Positions 29,280-39,957 of a stretch of DNA of 64,000 bases are shown piece by piece. Position numbers and translations under genes: made by a program. The notes under the pieces are model-generated. The model was not told the DNA's origin. It worked only from the letters and a program-made list of their open reading frames with translations, and made no database searches. The DNA is from Acorus gramineus (taxonomy: Eukaryota; Streptophyta; Magnoliopsida; Acorales; Acoraceae), in the NCBI GenBank assembly GCA_030737835.1, contig CM060853.1:6353819-6417818 (forward strand), written 5' to 3'. The stretch's first letter is position 1, and each line of letters opens with the position of its first letter.

Positions 29280-31736
29280 ATGATTTTCTCACACCACCAC
29301 CACCACCCACTATGCTTCCTTCATGTAGTGCTCTTCATATTGATCATCTCCCCACTGACCTCCACAGCCCAAACTCACACCAACATAAGCCTAGGCTCCT
29401 CCCTCTCCACACCCACCACCAAAACCACCCCCTCATGGACCTCCCCCTCCGGCGATTTCGCCTTCGGATTCCGTCCCCTCCCCAATGACACCACCCTCTT
29501 CATCCTCGCCATATACGTCAACAACATCCCAGAAAAGACCATCGTCTGGTCCGCCAACGGCGACAATCCGGCACAAACCGGGTCAAAAGTCACGCTCACG
29601 CGCGAGGGACGGCTCAACCTCACCAACCCAAGCGGGCAAGAGATATGGACGTCCCACGAAGGTGGGGGCGCGGTGACCCACGCCGCGATGCTCGATAACG
29701 GGAACTTAGTGCTCGCGGCGGCGAGTTCTTCGAACAACGCGTGGGAGAGCTTCAACCAACCCACTGACACGATCCTGCCTTCGCAAGAACTCGGTCTCGG
29801 GTCGGCTCTGCTCGCACGCATAACTGAGACGAACTACTCGTCCGGCAGGTTCACACTCCGGGTCCAAACCGATGGAAACCTCGTCTTATATTACATCGAT
29901 CAAATCACGAAGAACATCTATGGCGACTACTGGGCCTCCAACACCGTTGGGTCTGGTGTAAAATTAGTCTTCGACGTCTCAGGCTCTGTTTATTTCGCTC
30001 TCAAAAACAATACTGTGTTCAATGTTACAAAGAGCGGCGTCTCGGCCAAGGACTACTATCAACGGGCGACGCTCGATCCCGACGGGGTCTTCAGGCAGTA
30101 CATCTACCCGAAGACCAATAAGAGTACCTTGAACAATGCCTGGTCTCTCGGGGCCGGGGGGTCTGTGGCTTCAGACATTTGCACCGCCTCCCGATTCAAT
30201 TTTGGGAGCGGGGTCTGCGGGTTCAACAGCTATTGCAAGCCGGATACGAGTCAGAACATGGCTTGCGAGTGCCCGAAAGGATACTCATTCTTGGATGAGA
30301 ACCTGAAATACAAAGGTTGCAAGCCGGACTTCACTGCGCAGAGCTGCGACGTCAATGAGGGTCAGATGTATCAATTGGAGGAGATGCTGGATGTGGACTG
30401 GCCATTGGCTGACTATGAGACTTACAACCCCATCGACGAGGACCAGTGCAGGAGCTTGTGCTTGGAGGACTGTTTCTGCGCGGTCGCCATCTTCCGACAA
30501 GGTAGTTGTTGGAAGAAGAAGCTCCCTCTGTCCAATGGGAGGAAACAAATTGGGGTGGGGAGGGCACTCATCAAAGTATCAATTGGTAATTCTACAACTA
30601 GTCCTCCCCAACCTCTTCTTCCAGACTCGAATGGAAAGCATAAGGATCGACGTCCGTTGGTCATTGTCGGATCGCTTCTTCTAGGCAGCTCTGCCTTCCT
30701 CAACATCATTTTCATTTCAGCTATTCTAATATTCTTCTTATGCCCATACAACAAGATTGCACGGATGCCTCGACGGGATATGAACATACTACAAGTGAAT
30801 TTGCAGTCATTCACTTACAAGGAGCTTGAAGAGGTGACGGACAAGTTCAGGGAAGAACTGGGCAGAGGCGCTTTTGGCATAGTCTACAAAGGGGTCCTGA
30901 ATTATAGGCCTGCTATTCATGTGGCGGTGAAGAAGCTAAACAAGATGACAGAGGACACAGAGAGGTTGGAGAATGAGGTTAAGGAGTTTGAGAACGAGGT
31001 GACGACGATCGGGCAGACCCATCACAAGAACCTGGTCCGATTGATAGGTTATTGCAATGAGGGGTCAAACCGTTTATTGGTCTATGAGTTCATGAGCAAT
31101 GGCTCTCTAATGGGATTACTATTTGGTGGAGGCTCAAAACCTGAGTGGCACCAACGGTTGAAAATCGCATTCGGGATCGCAAGAGGCCTCGCATATTTGC
31201 ACGAAGAATGCAGAAGCCAGATCATACATTGCGATATAAAACCTCATAATATACTATTGGATGATGGTTTTGAAGCGAAGATCTCAGATTTCGGTCTAGC
31301 GAAGCTTCTTAAGACCGATCAGACTCGGACGAATACGGGAATCAGGGGAACGAAAGGTTATGTTGCGCCCGAGTGGTTCAAGAACAGGGCGATCACGACG
31401 AAAGTGGATGTCTATAGTTTTGGCGTGATGTTGCTTGAGATTATTTGTTGCAGGAAAGCTGTGGAACTGGAGATGGGGAATGAAGAGGCAGTGATACTTA
31501 CGGATTGGGCTTGTGACTGTTACAGAGAAGGAAGGCTTGATGCATTGGTGAATAGTGATGAAGAGGCAATGAGCGACACACGGAGGCTTGAGAGGTTTTT
31601 GAAGGTGGCTCTCTGGTGCATCCAGGAGGATCCGTCACTGAGGCCCCCAATGAAGAAGGTGAGTCAGATGCTCGAAGGGGCGGTTGAGGTCGATGTGCCA
31701 CCAGATTCTTCTTCCTTCATCAGTTCAATTAATTGA
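29280..31736 (+). CDS. G-type lectin S-receptor-like Ser/Thr kinase (RLK1/LecRK class), gene 2
   Basis: 818 aa from ATG 29280; the same frame extends two codons upstream only through a TTG. Architecture as in gene 1: signal peptide with five His, B-lectin domain, EGF-like/PAN region, membrane span (PLVIVGSLLLGSSAFLNIIF), and non-RD kinase with GRGAFGIVYKG, VAVKK, HCDIKPHN, DFGLA and GTKGYVAPEW, so catalytically complete. By hand count about 17 residues differ from gene 1 over the first 446, but about 45-50 over the last 300. Gene 2 also has a longer linker after the VAVKK lysine (MTEDTERLENEVKEFENEV against MEEEVQKEFENEV). Ectodomain changes cluster at CTASRFNFGSG (LFRSGSG in gene 1) and ADYETYNPID (ADYEHYDPMD). 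The gain of D in NIYGDYW and E in ACECPKG also changes local charge. Probably expressed at the plasma membrane; ligand unknown. Confidence 0.95.
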   Translation: MIFSHHHHHPLCFLHVVLFILIISPLTSTAQTHTNISLGSSLSTPTTKTTPSWTSPSGDFAFGFRPLPNDTTLFILAIYVNNIPEKTIVWSANGDNPAQTGSKVTLTREGRLNLTNPSGQEIWTSHEGGGAVTHAAMLDNGNLVLAAASSSNNAWESFNQPTDTILPSQELGLGSALLARITETNYSSGRFTLRVQTDGNLVLYYIDQITKNIYGDYWASNTVGSGVKLVFDVSGSVYFALKNNTVFNVTKSGVSAKDYYQRATLDPDGVFRQYIYPKTNKSTLNNAWSLGAGGSVASDICTASRFNFGSGVCGFNSYCKPDTSQNMACECPKGYSFLDENLKYKGCKPDFTAQSCDVNEGQMYQLEEMLDVDWPLADYETYNPIDEDQCRSLCLEDCFCAVAIFRQGSCWKKKLPLSNGRKQIGVGRALIKVSIGNSTTSPPQPLLPDSNGKHKDRRPLVIVGSLLLGSSAFLNIIFISAILIFFLCPYNKIARMPRRDMNILQVNLQSFTYKELEEVTDKFREELGRGAFGIVYKGVLNYRPAIHVAVKKLNKMTEDTERLENEVKEFENEVTTIGQTHHKNLVRLIGYCNEGSNRLLVYEFMSNGSLMGLLFGGGSKPEWHQRLKIAFGIARGLAYLHEECRSQIIHCDIKPHNILLDDGFEAKISDFGLAKLLKTDQTRTNTGIRGTKGYVAPEWFKNRAITTKVDVYSFGVMLLEIICCRKAVELEMGNEEAVILTDWACDCYREGRLDALVNSDEEAMSDTRRLERFLKVALWCIQEDPSLRPPMKKVSQMLEGAVEVDVPPDSSSFISSIN

Positions 31737-31990
31737 ACTGCATTGTCTCTATATGTGAGTAGTGCATGTGATTTGGGTGGGCAAGCCCGCTACTGTTATG
31801 TTTATGTTGTTTTTAGAAATGTCTATTGCATTTTGTATAATAGTTGTTCTATTTCTATGTCACATTGTATTGAATATCCCTTGTGGTTGTATGAATATTG
31901 TCAGTCTGTTCAACAATGTTTAATGGAAGCATTAGTCTAATATCATGAAATTCTCTAAGTTGTGGTGTTATTAGTAAGAGTTTCAATTCT
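31737..31990 (+). other. 3' UTR-like region of gene 2
   Basis: Diverged match to the sequence after gene 1 (TTTAGAAATGTCTATTGC; CAACAATGTTTAATGGAAGC; ATTAGTCTAATATCATGAAATTC) and to the inverted relic at 40500-40785. The 65-codon frame here is not a separate gene. Confidence 0.55.
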
Positions 31991-32926
31991 TGCATTCCAT
32001 TGATCATATCCTGGCCTAGATAAAATCATATCAAGTGCATCCTGGTTTTTTTGTCTATAAATCTTTCCAATGAATCTGATCTACTAGTATAGTTAATACA
32101 CTAGAGTACCTTAGAATGCCCTTGTTTGATGATGAAGGAAATTCACTATGCAACAAGGCACAAACTGCCTTCGCTCTCCTCTAGCAATACATAAAAACAG
32201 AATGTGTGCAATGTGCAAGAACACCGAACTGATGATTGATTCTATGATCAGATTGGTGTTAGAATTATCTATATATGTTACCCATACATAATCTATTAGA
32301 ATGCTCATGCTCATTCCAATCAGAAAGTGTACCTGCAAATAGCATGCGTGAAACGTGCATGGATTGCCTTTGCTCCTTCTCGCAAGAGCACCTATGATTC
32401 TTTCTAAGATCATACTGGTGTGGCCGTGTGGGTGATATCTAAAATCATTCATGTAAACCACCCATGCTACCAATATATTAGCATGCTCATTTCACTATCA
32501 ATCATACAGTTCAAGTTAAATTTCTTTGGTTGGTCAAAGCAACAAGCCATATTGGAAAGTAGATGATAGCAAGATAAATACATAGATCAATATATGAATA
32601 GAGCCATTAAACCGTTAGTAACCATTTTTACTCAAATCGAATCAGTGGCGGACGCATGAAAGAACACAAAACAGAATTTAAAATCGGAAAATGAAAAATA
32701 AAAAAAACTTGGGAATTTTTTTGTATTTTAATGTTGGGATTGGATTTGAAAGCGCAGACAAGGGTTTGTCTTCACACAATCAAATCCATATAATCAAAAC
32801 AATCAAAACCTTAAAGGGAGATTCAGAACCCCAGGTAAAGAAAATCTAGAAAACCCTTTTATCAAGAAAGCTTGGATTTGGATAATCACTTTAACTTTCC
32901 CTTCATGTTATTGTTATATATTGTGG
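31991..32926. other. 3' flank of gene 2, diverged repeat units, no gene
   Basis: Around 32270-32480 are units like those after gene 1 (CTCATTCCAATCAGAAAGTG, CCTGCAAATAGCATGC, CTTCTCGCAAGAGCACC). The remainder is featureless. A 120-codon minus-strand frame at 32111-32473 overlaps these repeats and has no recognisable domain. Confidence 0.45.
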
Positions 32927-33319
32927 CGCCTGATGATGTGCGCAGAGAATTATTGGCACTACGCAGGGTCGGACGGGGGTCGAGCTCCCCGCAGAGCTCG
33001 CAAGGATTGAGCTGCCCGGTCAGCTGGCGAGATCTGGGGCAGCGCCCCGAGAAATTTTTTTGGAGTGTCTTTCGTGTATTGACTTTTTTGCCATTAATGA
33101 GATGTCAGTATAAAATGGCATCTTATATTTTTCAATAGGCTCTAGGGTTTTTATCTTCAGTGTGACCATTGTAAAAACTTTTTATTGATAGTGGATTGAT
33201 ATCTGGTGTACTCTGTGGACGTAGACAAGATTTGACGAACCACGTAAAATTTTTGTGCCTTTGCTTCGATTTGTTTTTTTTTTTTTTTTTATTAATTGCA
33301 TCCCAAGATCCGAAATCGT
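32927..33319 (+). mobile_element. Copia-type LTR fragment or solo LTR
   Basis: It has the usual layout of a short copia LTR: a GC-rich start (TGTGGCGCCTGATGATGTGC), a TATA-like AGTATAAAATGG near 33108-33119, and then the 3' signature CTGTGGACGTAGACAAGATT followed by TGACGAACCACGTAAA. Clear target duplications were not found, so the borders are approximate. Confidence 0.6.
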
Positions 33320-33875
33320 AACAGTTATGTCCAACCACACTTACGCAAAGAAATAATCGGGGCATTGAAGGCTAGGCATTATGTAACTATCTACCTATTG
33401 TGTAACAACTTTTCCATCTTTTCCTTAATTTTCTTCTGATTGATTGAAAAAACGTTTTTAAGATTTTTTTTTCTTTATATAAAATCCATAGATGACAAAG
33501 AAAAAGTATCATTAATTAAACCAAATACCAACCAGTACATGTGATTCCTATTGTAATTGTTAATACTTGTACAAATGGGTTATGTGATTCCTATTGTAAT
33601 TGTTAATACTCATACAAATGGGTGAGAGCACGTGCATCCCATATATAATAAAACGGGGTTTGGATCTTCTATTTATTTTTCTGCACTTGTTTTATGATTT
33701 GATCAATCAGACGGTCATAAATTCATGAAATAAAATGGATCAATTTATCCATTCATGATTTGATATATTTGTAACGGTTTAATTTTAATTGTGTTAATGT
33801 GGTAATCACACAATAAAAGTCAAGTAAGATACAAACATGAAAAAACAAGTAGATGATCCAAACCAAATAAAATGG
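33320..33875. other. Intergenic DNA with a 43-bp tandem repeat
   Basis: GTGATTCCTATTGTAATTGT plus TAATACTTGTACAAATGGG occurs at 33541 and 33584, a 43-bp period of two units. Nothing else recognised. Confidence 0.5.
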
Positions 33876-34362
33876 GGATTGATTGATTTGTTGGTAGTCT
33901 CAATTGGAGGAGTATTTGGGGGATTTCATAGATCAGCCTGCCCCCATGGAGGAAGAAGAAGAAGCCGTTAGTCAATCGTTTGAAAATGGTGATAAGGACC
34001 GAATAAAGAAGAAGAAGAAGGTAATAAAAATCCTAGAGATCCTATATGGATACTAAAAATCATAAATTTAAATATTACTAATAAAAGGTGATGATTATGA
34101 TATTCAATATCGAGATTTTTCTATGTATAACAAAATCTCATAAAACCATTGATTTGAAATCAAATAGTCTGGATTGATTTTCTATTTAAAGGGGGTTGTT
34201 TGATTTATTCGTAGCCTTATTAATCAGAGAAAGAATTTGGGGGATTCTATGGATCAGCTTATCCCCCTGGAGGAAGATGAAGAAGAAGAAGAAGCTGTTC
34301 GTTGATTGATAGGTGAAGAAGATGATGATGAGGACCGAATGAAGAAGAAGAGGAGGAGGATA
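33876..34362 (+). pseudogene. Two diverged copies of an acidic/lysine-rich exon-like segment
   Basis: The segments at about 33876-34025 and 34190-34360 match (period about 315 bp). The first reads LGDFIDQPAPMEEEEEAVSQ and then FENGDKDRIKKKKK, followed by GTAATA, a possible splice donor. The second reads LGDSMDQLIPLEEDEEEEEA and stops at once (VR, stop). The acidic-then-basic make-up suits a nuclear protein exon, but I do not recognise the gene, and the second copy is broken. Confidence 0.35.
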
Positions 34363-35230
34363 GACCGAGAATGGTTTCTACTGTCATACCAACACCTCTC
34401 TCTTTCTCTCCGCTACCTAGAGGTTCCCCTTTACGAAAAGATGGACATAAAAGAATGGAAGGTGGACATAAAAGAGTTATTACAATTTTTTTTACCTTCA
34501 CTCTGGACATCAAGTTCCATGTTACAGCCGGCGGAGATGGCATGGTGGGGTTGTCAGAAGTTCAAGGTAAGAGGTAAGATTTCTCTTCATTGCTCACTAC
34601 TCTCTGCTTTACTAAAATGCTAGTGTCATTCAATCAAAATCTCCATCTCACATATTCTTATTTTTTCCGCACATTACTGCCATTAAAACCCTGAGATGTT
34701 TTGGCAAAATCAGACAATGCATACATATAAAAGATTGTTTTTTCATGGTTGTCGTTGAACTATTGTTCTTTGTGGATTTTGATAAGTGAATTCAGAATCT
34801 CAATAAATTTGATTTTCGATGTCCATAAATTGAGCTTTGAGATGGAAAGAAATGCTTTGTCAATTGTGCAACTCATCTTGCTTAGCCATGAAAAAAGATG
34901 TTTCTTTTTCTTATTCTTGAACCAATGGAAAAGGATGTCCTTTTTTTTTTTTTGGAACCAAATGATGCCTTTTTTAAAGAAAGAGGGAAGCATAACACTT
35001 GAATGGATTTCCCAAATGCAGCTAGACATATCGCTGGTCACTCTAAAAAGGCTTGAGAAGACCCTTGAGGCCCCTTTAGCCAACCAGTTGTCTGACTAGA
35101 ATTTGATATTCTTCCCTTTGCCTTCCTTGTATTGAAACCCCTCCTTGAAGCTCGAAGCCAGTTCAGGAATTAGGACACCTCTTCAAATGTTGAGAGCTTG
35201 TGACAAGATCTCAGAAGATAAGGAAGCCTG
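34363..35230 (+). other. Exon-like open stretches of unknown identity
   Basis: Open frames at 34371-34577 and 34306-34623 end at AAG|GTAAGA, a plausible splice donor near 34568. Near 34980-35097 a frame ends EWISQMQLDISLVTLKRLEK, TLEAPLANQLSD, stop, preceded by a T-run that could be an acceptor tract. Together these may be decayed exons of one gene including the 33.9-34.4 kb segment. There is no domain match I can name. Confidence 0.25.
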
Positions 35231-35244
35231 TTGAACCTAAGTTG

Positions 35245-35410
35245 TGGTGTGTCCACACTGTGTCTCTCACATTTAATGTGTCTAAAATCCAAAAAATATT
35301 TTAATATTCTGGACACGAATGGGACATGTCCGACATGTGTCAATCCAACGTGTGTCATATCATGTCCTGTGCCCGATATGTGTTGGATACATACACGGAC
35401 CCAACCCCTA
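35245..35410. repeat. GTGTC/GGACACG-rich repeat fragment
   Basis: Dense short motifs GTGTCC, TGTGTC, GGACACG, GACATGTC and CGACATGTGTC on both strands, typical of the subterminal regions of some plant DNA transposons. No ends or target duplications could be set. Confidence 0.4.
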
Positions 35411-35559
35411 AAAAGGAGCCCCCAGAACAGCCCAAATCGACCAAAATAAGACCCAAAATATCCCAAATACAGGAACAAACTAACAGTCTAACAACTACAT
35501 AAGATCCTCCCTGTCAACACAAGATTTTCTATAATGCTACTCCATGTGTTTTTTGGGAT

Positions 35560-35990
35560 TATGTCTCGATCCGGTGTATTACATCGGATGGCCATTATGA
35601 AACCATATTAGGTTGGACACCTAATGAGTTGAATATTATTTAAGATTTGATCTTAATTAATATTTAAAGTGGATCTCCTAAAATAAGAAACAATATTTTT
35701 TTGTTAATTAGGAGAGTGAATATCTCATAATTAATGAGAATAATATTTGTTTGTTAATTGAGAGATTACTTGGAAAGAAATTATTTATCTCTATAAATAT
35801 CTTCTAGGGTTTTCATGGCAAGCCAAAACAATGTATACAATGTAGAGATCCTAAGGGAAGGTTGAGAGGGTTCTGAGAGAGGGTAACTCTATGAGAGAGT
35901 TTGTGAGTCTCTTAATGTATCTCAACTATCAAAGTAGATTCTCTGTTTTTTATCCTGTGGATGTAGGCCTAGGCCAAATTTTCAATGTAT
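35560..35990 (+). mobile_element. Copia-type LTR fragment
   Basis: TATA-like CTCTATAAATATCTTC near 35790, followed by a transcribed-type stretch and the 3' signature TATCCTGTGGATGTAGGCCT with AGGCCAAA near 35955-35980. It resembles the end of copia LTRs (TGTGGATGTAGGC...). The left end and target duplication were not identified. Confidence 0.5.
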
Positions 35991-36104
35991 AGTTGTTCAT
36001 GGTTGAAGAGCTTGTCATTCCTGATCAGCAAGATGTGCCAAGAAACAACATGTGGAATCATCAAAAGAAGAATTCCATGATTGGAACAATCCTTTTTAAA
36101 TTGG

Positions 36105-36215
36105 GAGGAATTCATACAACCCTTATAAATTGTCTGATATTCATATAACCTCTTGACTTTTCAAAAGTCCATATAACAACCTCTGGTTGACTAGCCCCAA
36201 AATTCCACATTAAAA
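36105..36215 (-). mobile_element. Half of a foldback MITE
   Basis: GGAATTCATACAACCC ... TTCATATAACCTC ... GTCCATATAACAACC resembles the arm of the foldback element at 49024-49495. A matching opposite arm lies at about 39050-39130 (inverted GGAAAAAATCCATGTAACC). The two may be one element split by the LINE insertion between them. Confidence 0.35.
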
Positions 36216-36833
36216 GTTGCATTTTTACAACCCCCCCTCCCCGCGTCTATAAACAGGTAAACATTACCACACTCTCTCTCCACTGGTTATTTCTAGGGTT
36301 TCTCTTTTTGGCTTTAAGAATCTCCAATGGTCGACCCATATCTAAAGGGATAGATCATAGAATGCCCCTGATGGTCCCCCATCAAGCACCCCTCGATGGA
36401 CCCCGACGGTCTCTGCAGTCCGATCTGCCGACGGTCTCCCATCGAGCTAGGAAGCACTTGAACCCATGAAAGCCGATGCGCTCTAGCCCATCAAGCACCC
36501 CTCTTACATTTTTGAAACCGAGTATTGGATACTTTTGTATATGGCTTGTTGTGTGTGTGTGTTTTTTTTTTTTTTTGGCAACCCATCAAACACCTCCAAC
36601 AGTGGATTTATTATGAGTTTTATGATCTGGGGATTTTGGTTTTTTGCATATTTGTTGACTTTTGGGATTTCTGTGAACTCCTACCTGTAATGCACCTTCT
36701 TTGTTTGTTGGATTTGTTTTTTGTTGGATCAAGCATTCTATCAAACATAAAATTGCTTAGCAAAACTCACATAAACCAAACACATATCTCACCATTTCAT
36801 ACATTCTTGAAACAATTGATGATGAAAGGGGGG
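36216..36833. other. Intergenic DNA, no gene supported
   Basis: A 110-codon frame at 36525-36857 is hydrophobic, low in complexity and runs into the LINE poly-A. It starts after a (GT)n/poly-T tract and I do not support it. Near 36360-36500 short motifs CGACGGTCTC and CCATCAAGCACCCCT recur. Confidence 0.4.
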
Positions 36834-38800
36834 CTTTTTTTTTTTTTTTTGAGATAAACGGTAGACACACTCTTATATTAGAAGAACTCTGCCCAAATTT
36901 CAAAGCAAAAAGAAAGCAAAACAAAGATACATATGAGATGTCTCGCCATAGAAGAGAAATCTACCGGACAGGACGTCTCGTCACCCCTCTACTCTTCACT
37001 CCTGAATAACTAGTCGCCCCCTAACCAACTCAATCAACTTGGCACCTGCGCAACATCTTCCCTAGTCATGAATATATCTCAAGGCTGCATCCTAATGTTC
37101 TCACTGCATGGACTGCTTTCTTTGAACACCACATTGTTGCGTTCCAATCGTATGGACCACGCTATAGTATAGATGAAATTTTGAGACACTTTGGCTTGAA
37201 TGCTCGGATCTCTTGTAGCCCTTAGCTTTCTCCCGGCTTTCCCATAACCCCTCAAGAGAGGTGAGGTCTGAGCTCATCCCGGAAGTTAAGCATAGCTATC
37301 CCCATACACTCCGGACCATACAACAATGGATGAACAAGTGCTCAGTTGTTTCCTCCCCTACCCCACACAACACGCAAGCTTTATTTTGATCAGCCACCCT
37401 CTTCAAGCATAGCTATCCCCATACACTCCGGACCATACAACAATGGATGAACAAGTGCTCAGTTGTTTCCTCCCCTACCCCACACAACACGCAAGCTTTA
37501 TTTTGATCAGCCACCCTCTTCACCCGCCGGATCCTCGTCATAAGCTTGTGAAGAAATAAGGTCCGCATGAAATTTTTTACCTTGAGTGGAAATTTGAATC
37601 CCCATACCTCTTTGCATTTTGGTGACGTCTCGGAAATCACCGGGGCCTCCCTCGTTAACCACTCATAACAGTTGTGCACTGAAAAACTGCGAGTGGGAGA
37701 GGGATTCCAGACCAAGATATTCTCACCTTCAGCCTGGAGAGACTCTCCTTGTAGTTCCTTCAAAAGGGACAAGTAGCTATCCACCGCTGCACCCCTAAGG
37801 TTGCGCCAAACCAGTATCTCCCAGTAGCCCGTGCTTACTCACACCGTCTAATATTGCTTGACCGTACTGTCTTTGCATGCTGCACCCGCAAAGATTCTGG
37901 GGGTATTGATCCATAAGCGGTGCCTCCCCAATCCAACAGTCCTGCCAAAACTGAACCGAACTTCCCGACTTCACCTTCCATCTTTTCGCCTCTACAAACG
38001 CATCTGCGACAGACAGAATGCCTTTCCAGAGGCCTGAAGTACCTGCCAGAGCACGCGGAATCTGATCATGAAACCAACCAGTGCTATTGAATCTCTCCCT
38101 GACCAACCTTCCCCACAATAAGTCAGGAGACTTCAATCATCTCCAAAGTCATTTGATTAAAAATGCTCTGTTCAGATCAAACAGGTTGGAGATTCCAGCC
38201 CCTCCCTTCCTTTTTGATGTACAGATGGCTTCCCATTTCACCAAGTGCACACAATTGGAGCCCCCATTGGCACCATTCCAAAGGAAATGACGTCTAACGC
38301 CTTCCAACCCTTCTAACATCCCCTTAGGATTCTTGAATAAAGACAGAAAATTGACAGGAAGGTTTTGACAACACAGGTTGGATAAGAGTGAGTTTACCCT
38401 CATAGCTCGGGAAGTGGCTCTTCCACCCTCCAAGACGCTTCTCAAACCTGTTTACTAGCGGCATCCACCCGACCTTCGGGGGCTTCCCCACGTGTATTGG
38501 TAGACCAAGATGGCTGATAGGGAAATGTTTCACTCCACAGGATAGGATATTGGCAAAGAAGTCCATGACCCCTGACTCCACATTGATCCCCACTAGAGCA
38601 CTTTTGTTGAAATTGATACTTAAGTCCTGAGACTAAAAGGAAAACACCTCATACAAAGTGGACACCACAGATGGATCTTTTATTAGCAGCGCTAAGAACC
38701 ATCGAGTCGTTCGCGTGTTGAACATGAGATATAGACGTCCCAACCACCCTGATGCAGAGGCCCTCCACCCAAAAGGGGGCCTTGATTAGAACAAGCTGTC
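36834..38800 (-). mobile_element. 5'-truncated LINE (L1-type) with decayed reverse transcriptase
   Basis: On the minus strand, the poly-A tail is the T run at about 36837-36850. Going upstream: a C-terminal WSIRLERNNVVFKE, a zinc-binding RT domain (37413-37784, CVLCGVGEETTEHLFIHC), a SVQFWQDCWIGEAPL block (37795-38136), and RT thumb/connection blocks (HFPISHLGLPIHVGKPPKVG; HFLWNGANGGSNCVHLVKWE at 38149-38593). Near 38705-38725 the catalytic YADD/FADD box reads HVQHANDSM, so a catalytic Asp is gone. Stops and frame changes break the frame, and it ends at about 38800 before the palm blocks, the usual 5' truncation. Not functional. Confidence 0.9.
37288..37521 (-). repeat. Exact 117-bp tandem duplication inside the LINE
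   Basis: The segment AAGCATAGCTATCC...CACCCTCTTC occupies 37288-37404 and, apparently without a mismatch, 37405-37521. It covers the zinc-binding CVLCGVGEETTEHLFIHC region, and 117 bp is 39 codons, so the copy stays in frame. With no differences seen, it is recent compared with the decayed LINE, or an assembly artefact. Confidence 0.85.
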
Positions 38801-39704
38801 AATATAGGCAAAATGTTTGGGCTTTATGTTTAGCAAAATCAGATGGGTGGAGGAGGATTAAGGGAAGGTGGAAGGTGGGTTTTATAATGTTTCAGGAGGG
38901 GTAAAATTGTCATTTAGAGGGATTTTTTTTTCAGATTTTTAATACATTGGAGTTTTTTTTTTTTTTTTTTGGAATACTCTATTTATAGCTAGAGTTAATC
39001 TAAAAGAATGTTCACATAATATTTCACATATGTCAACAAAAGTTTAAATCAAGGGGGTATTTAAATTTTCATAGGTGTTTTGTAGGAGGGGACTTTCGAA
39101 AAAGTAAATGGTTACATGGATTTTTTCCTTTTAATTTTTTATGGAAGAACTTCCACATGTTTGCCAGAATCAAAGACAGCCAAAACTCTTCGTCCAGATC
39201 ATCAAATTTCCCTGATATAATTTACTGAAAATGCATTTGTCTATCAGGTGATGAATTGTTGAAACATTTTGCTTTTTTCTTTTCAGGTGCTATGTTGACG
39301 CGTGGAGCTCAAACTTTGTTCCATTCGATAATTCAGTGTTTTCTGAATGTTGGAGTGATTGCAAATAGAAGTGTTTTTGTGGTTTCACTTGATTCTCTGT
39401 TTTGCATGGGAGATGCAACAATTTTACTAATTTTTTTTCAATAGTATTATTGTTACTTGCTTAAAGGATGCATTTTATAGTCGGTTGACTTTAGTAGTTA
39501 ATCATGAGGACTTCAATCTGGAGTGGTTCACATAGACCTCATCATTTCAGATGTGTAATTGTGTATAGCTGATCTGTGTGACTTATATTCTCCTGTACAT
39601 TTCAATACAGTTTGAAAAATTTTGAGAGCTGCTGTGTAGTTACGCAGCACACAGAATTGTACTATGTATGTTTGAAATATTTTTTTGTTACTGGGGTGAT
39701 TATT
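38801..39704. other. Intergenic DNA with one exon-like piece
   Basis: Poly-T tract at about 38952-38971. Near 39270-39287 a strong splice-acceptor tract CTTTTTTCTTTTCAG precedes a short frame (CYVDAWSSNFVPFDNSVFSE, then CWSDCK, stop), which could be the last exon of a decayed gene. Its identity is unknown. Confidence 0.3.
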
Positions 39705-39957
39705 GATTTTTTACTTGTGTTATACTTCACATTATGTACTTCAATGGGCGGGTGCAACTACTGGGACTCTAGTATTGTTGGTTATGGTGTAAAATTAGTC
39801 TTCTGCGTCTTAAGATATGTTTATTTTGTCAAGAAAAACAATATTGTGATCAACATCATTGTGAGTGGTGTCTCGGCCAATGACTATTATCAACAGGTTG
39901 CACCCTTGATCTCGAGAGTATATCTGCCCGAAGACCAATATGAATAGTCTATGAACC
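39705..39957 (+). pseudogene. Ectodomain fragment of a third LecRK-type receptor kinase
   Basis: The frame reads SIVGYGVKLVFCVLRYVYFV, KKNNIV, then GVSANDYYQQVAPLISRVYL before PEDQYE and a stop. It aligns with residues about 200-280 of genes 1 and 2 (NTVGSGVKLVFDVSGSVYFA, GVSAKDYYQRATLDPDGVFR). DNA identity is also plain (GGTGTAAAATTAGTCTTC is exact). There is no signal peptide, and no kinase follows. It is more diverged than genes 1 and 2 are from each other in this part, so it branched earlier or escaped homogenisation. Confidence 0.85.

Noticed and set aside
32111-32473. 120-codon minus-strand frame after gene 2.
   Set aside because: It overlaps the diverged 3'-flank repeat shared with gene 1, where the frame is not kept.
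37264-37295. GAGCTCATCCCGGAAGTTAA followed by GC looks like part of plant 5S rRNA.
   Set aside because: Only about 20 bases resemble the 5S internal region. The rest of the gene is absent, and the stretch lies within a LINE 3' part.
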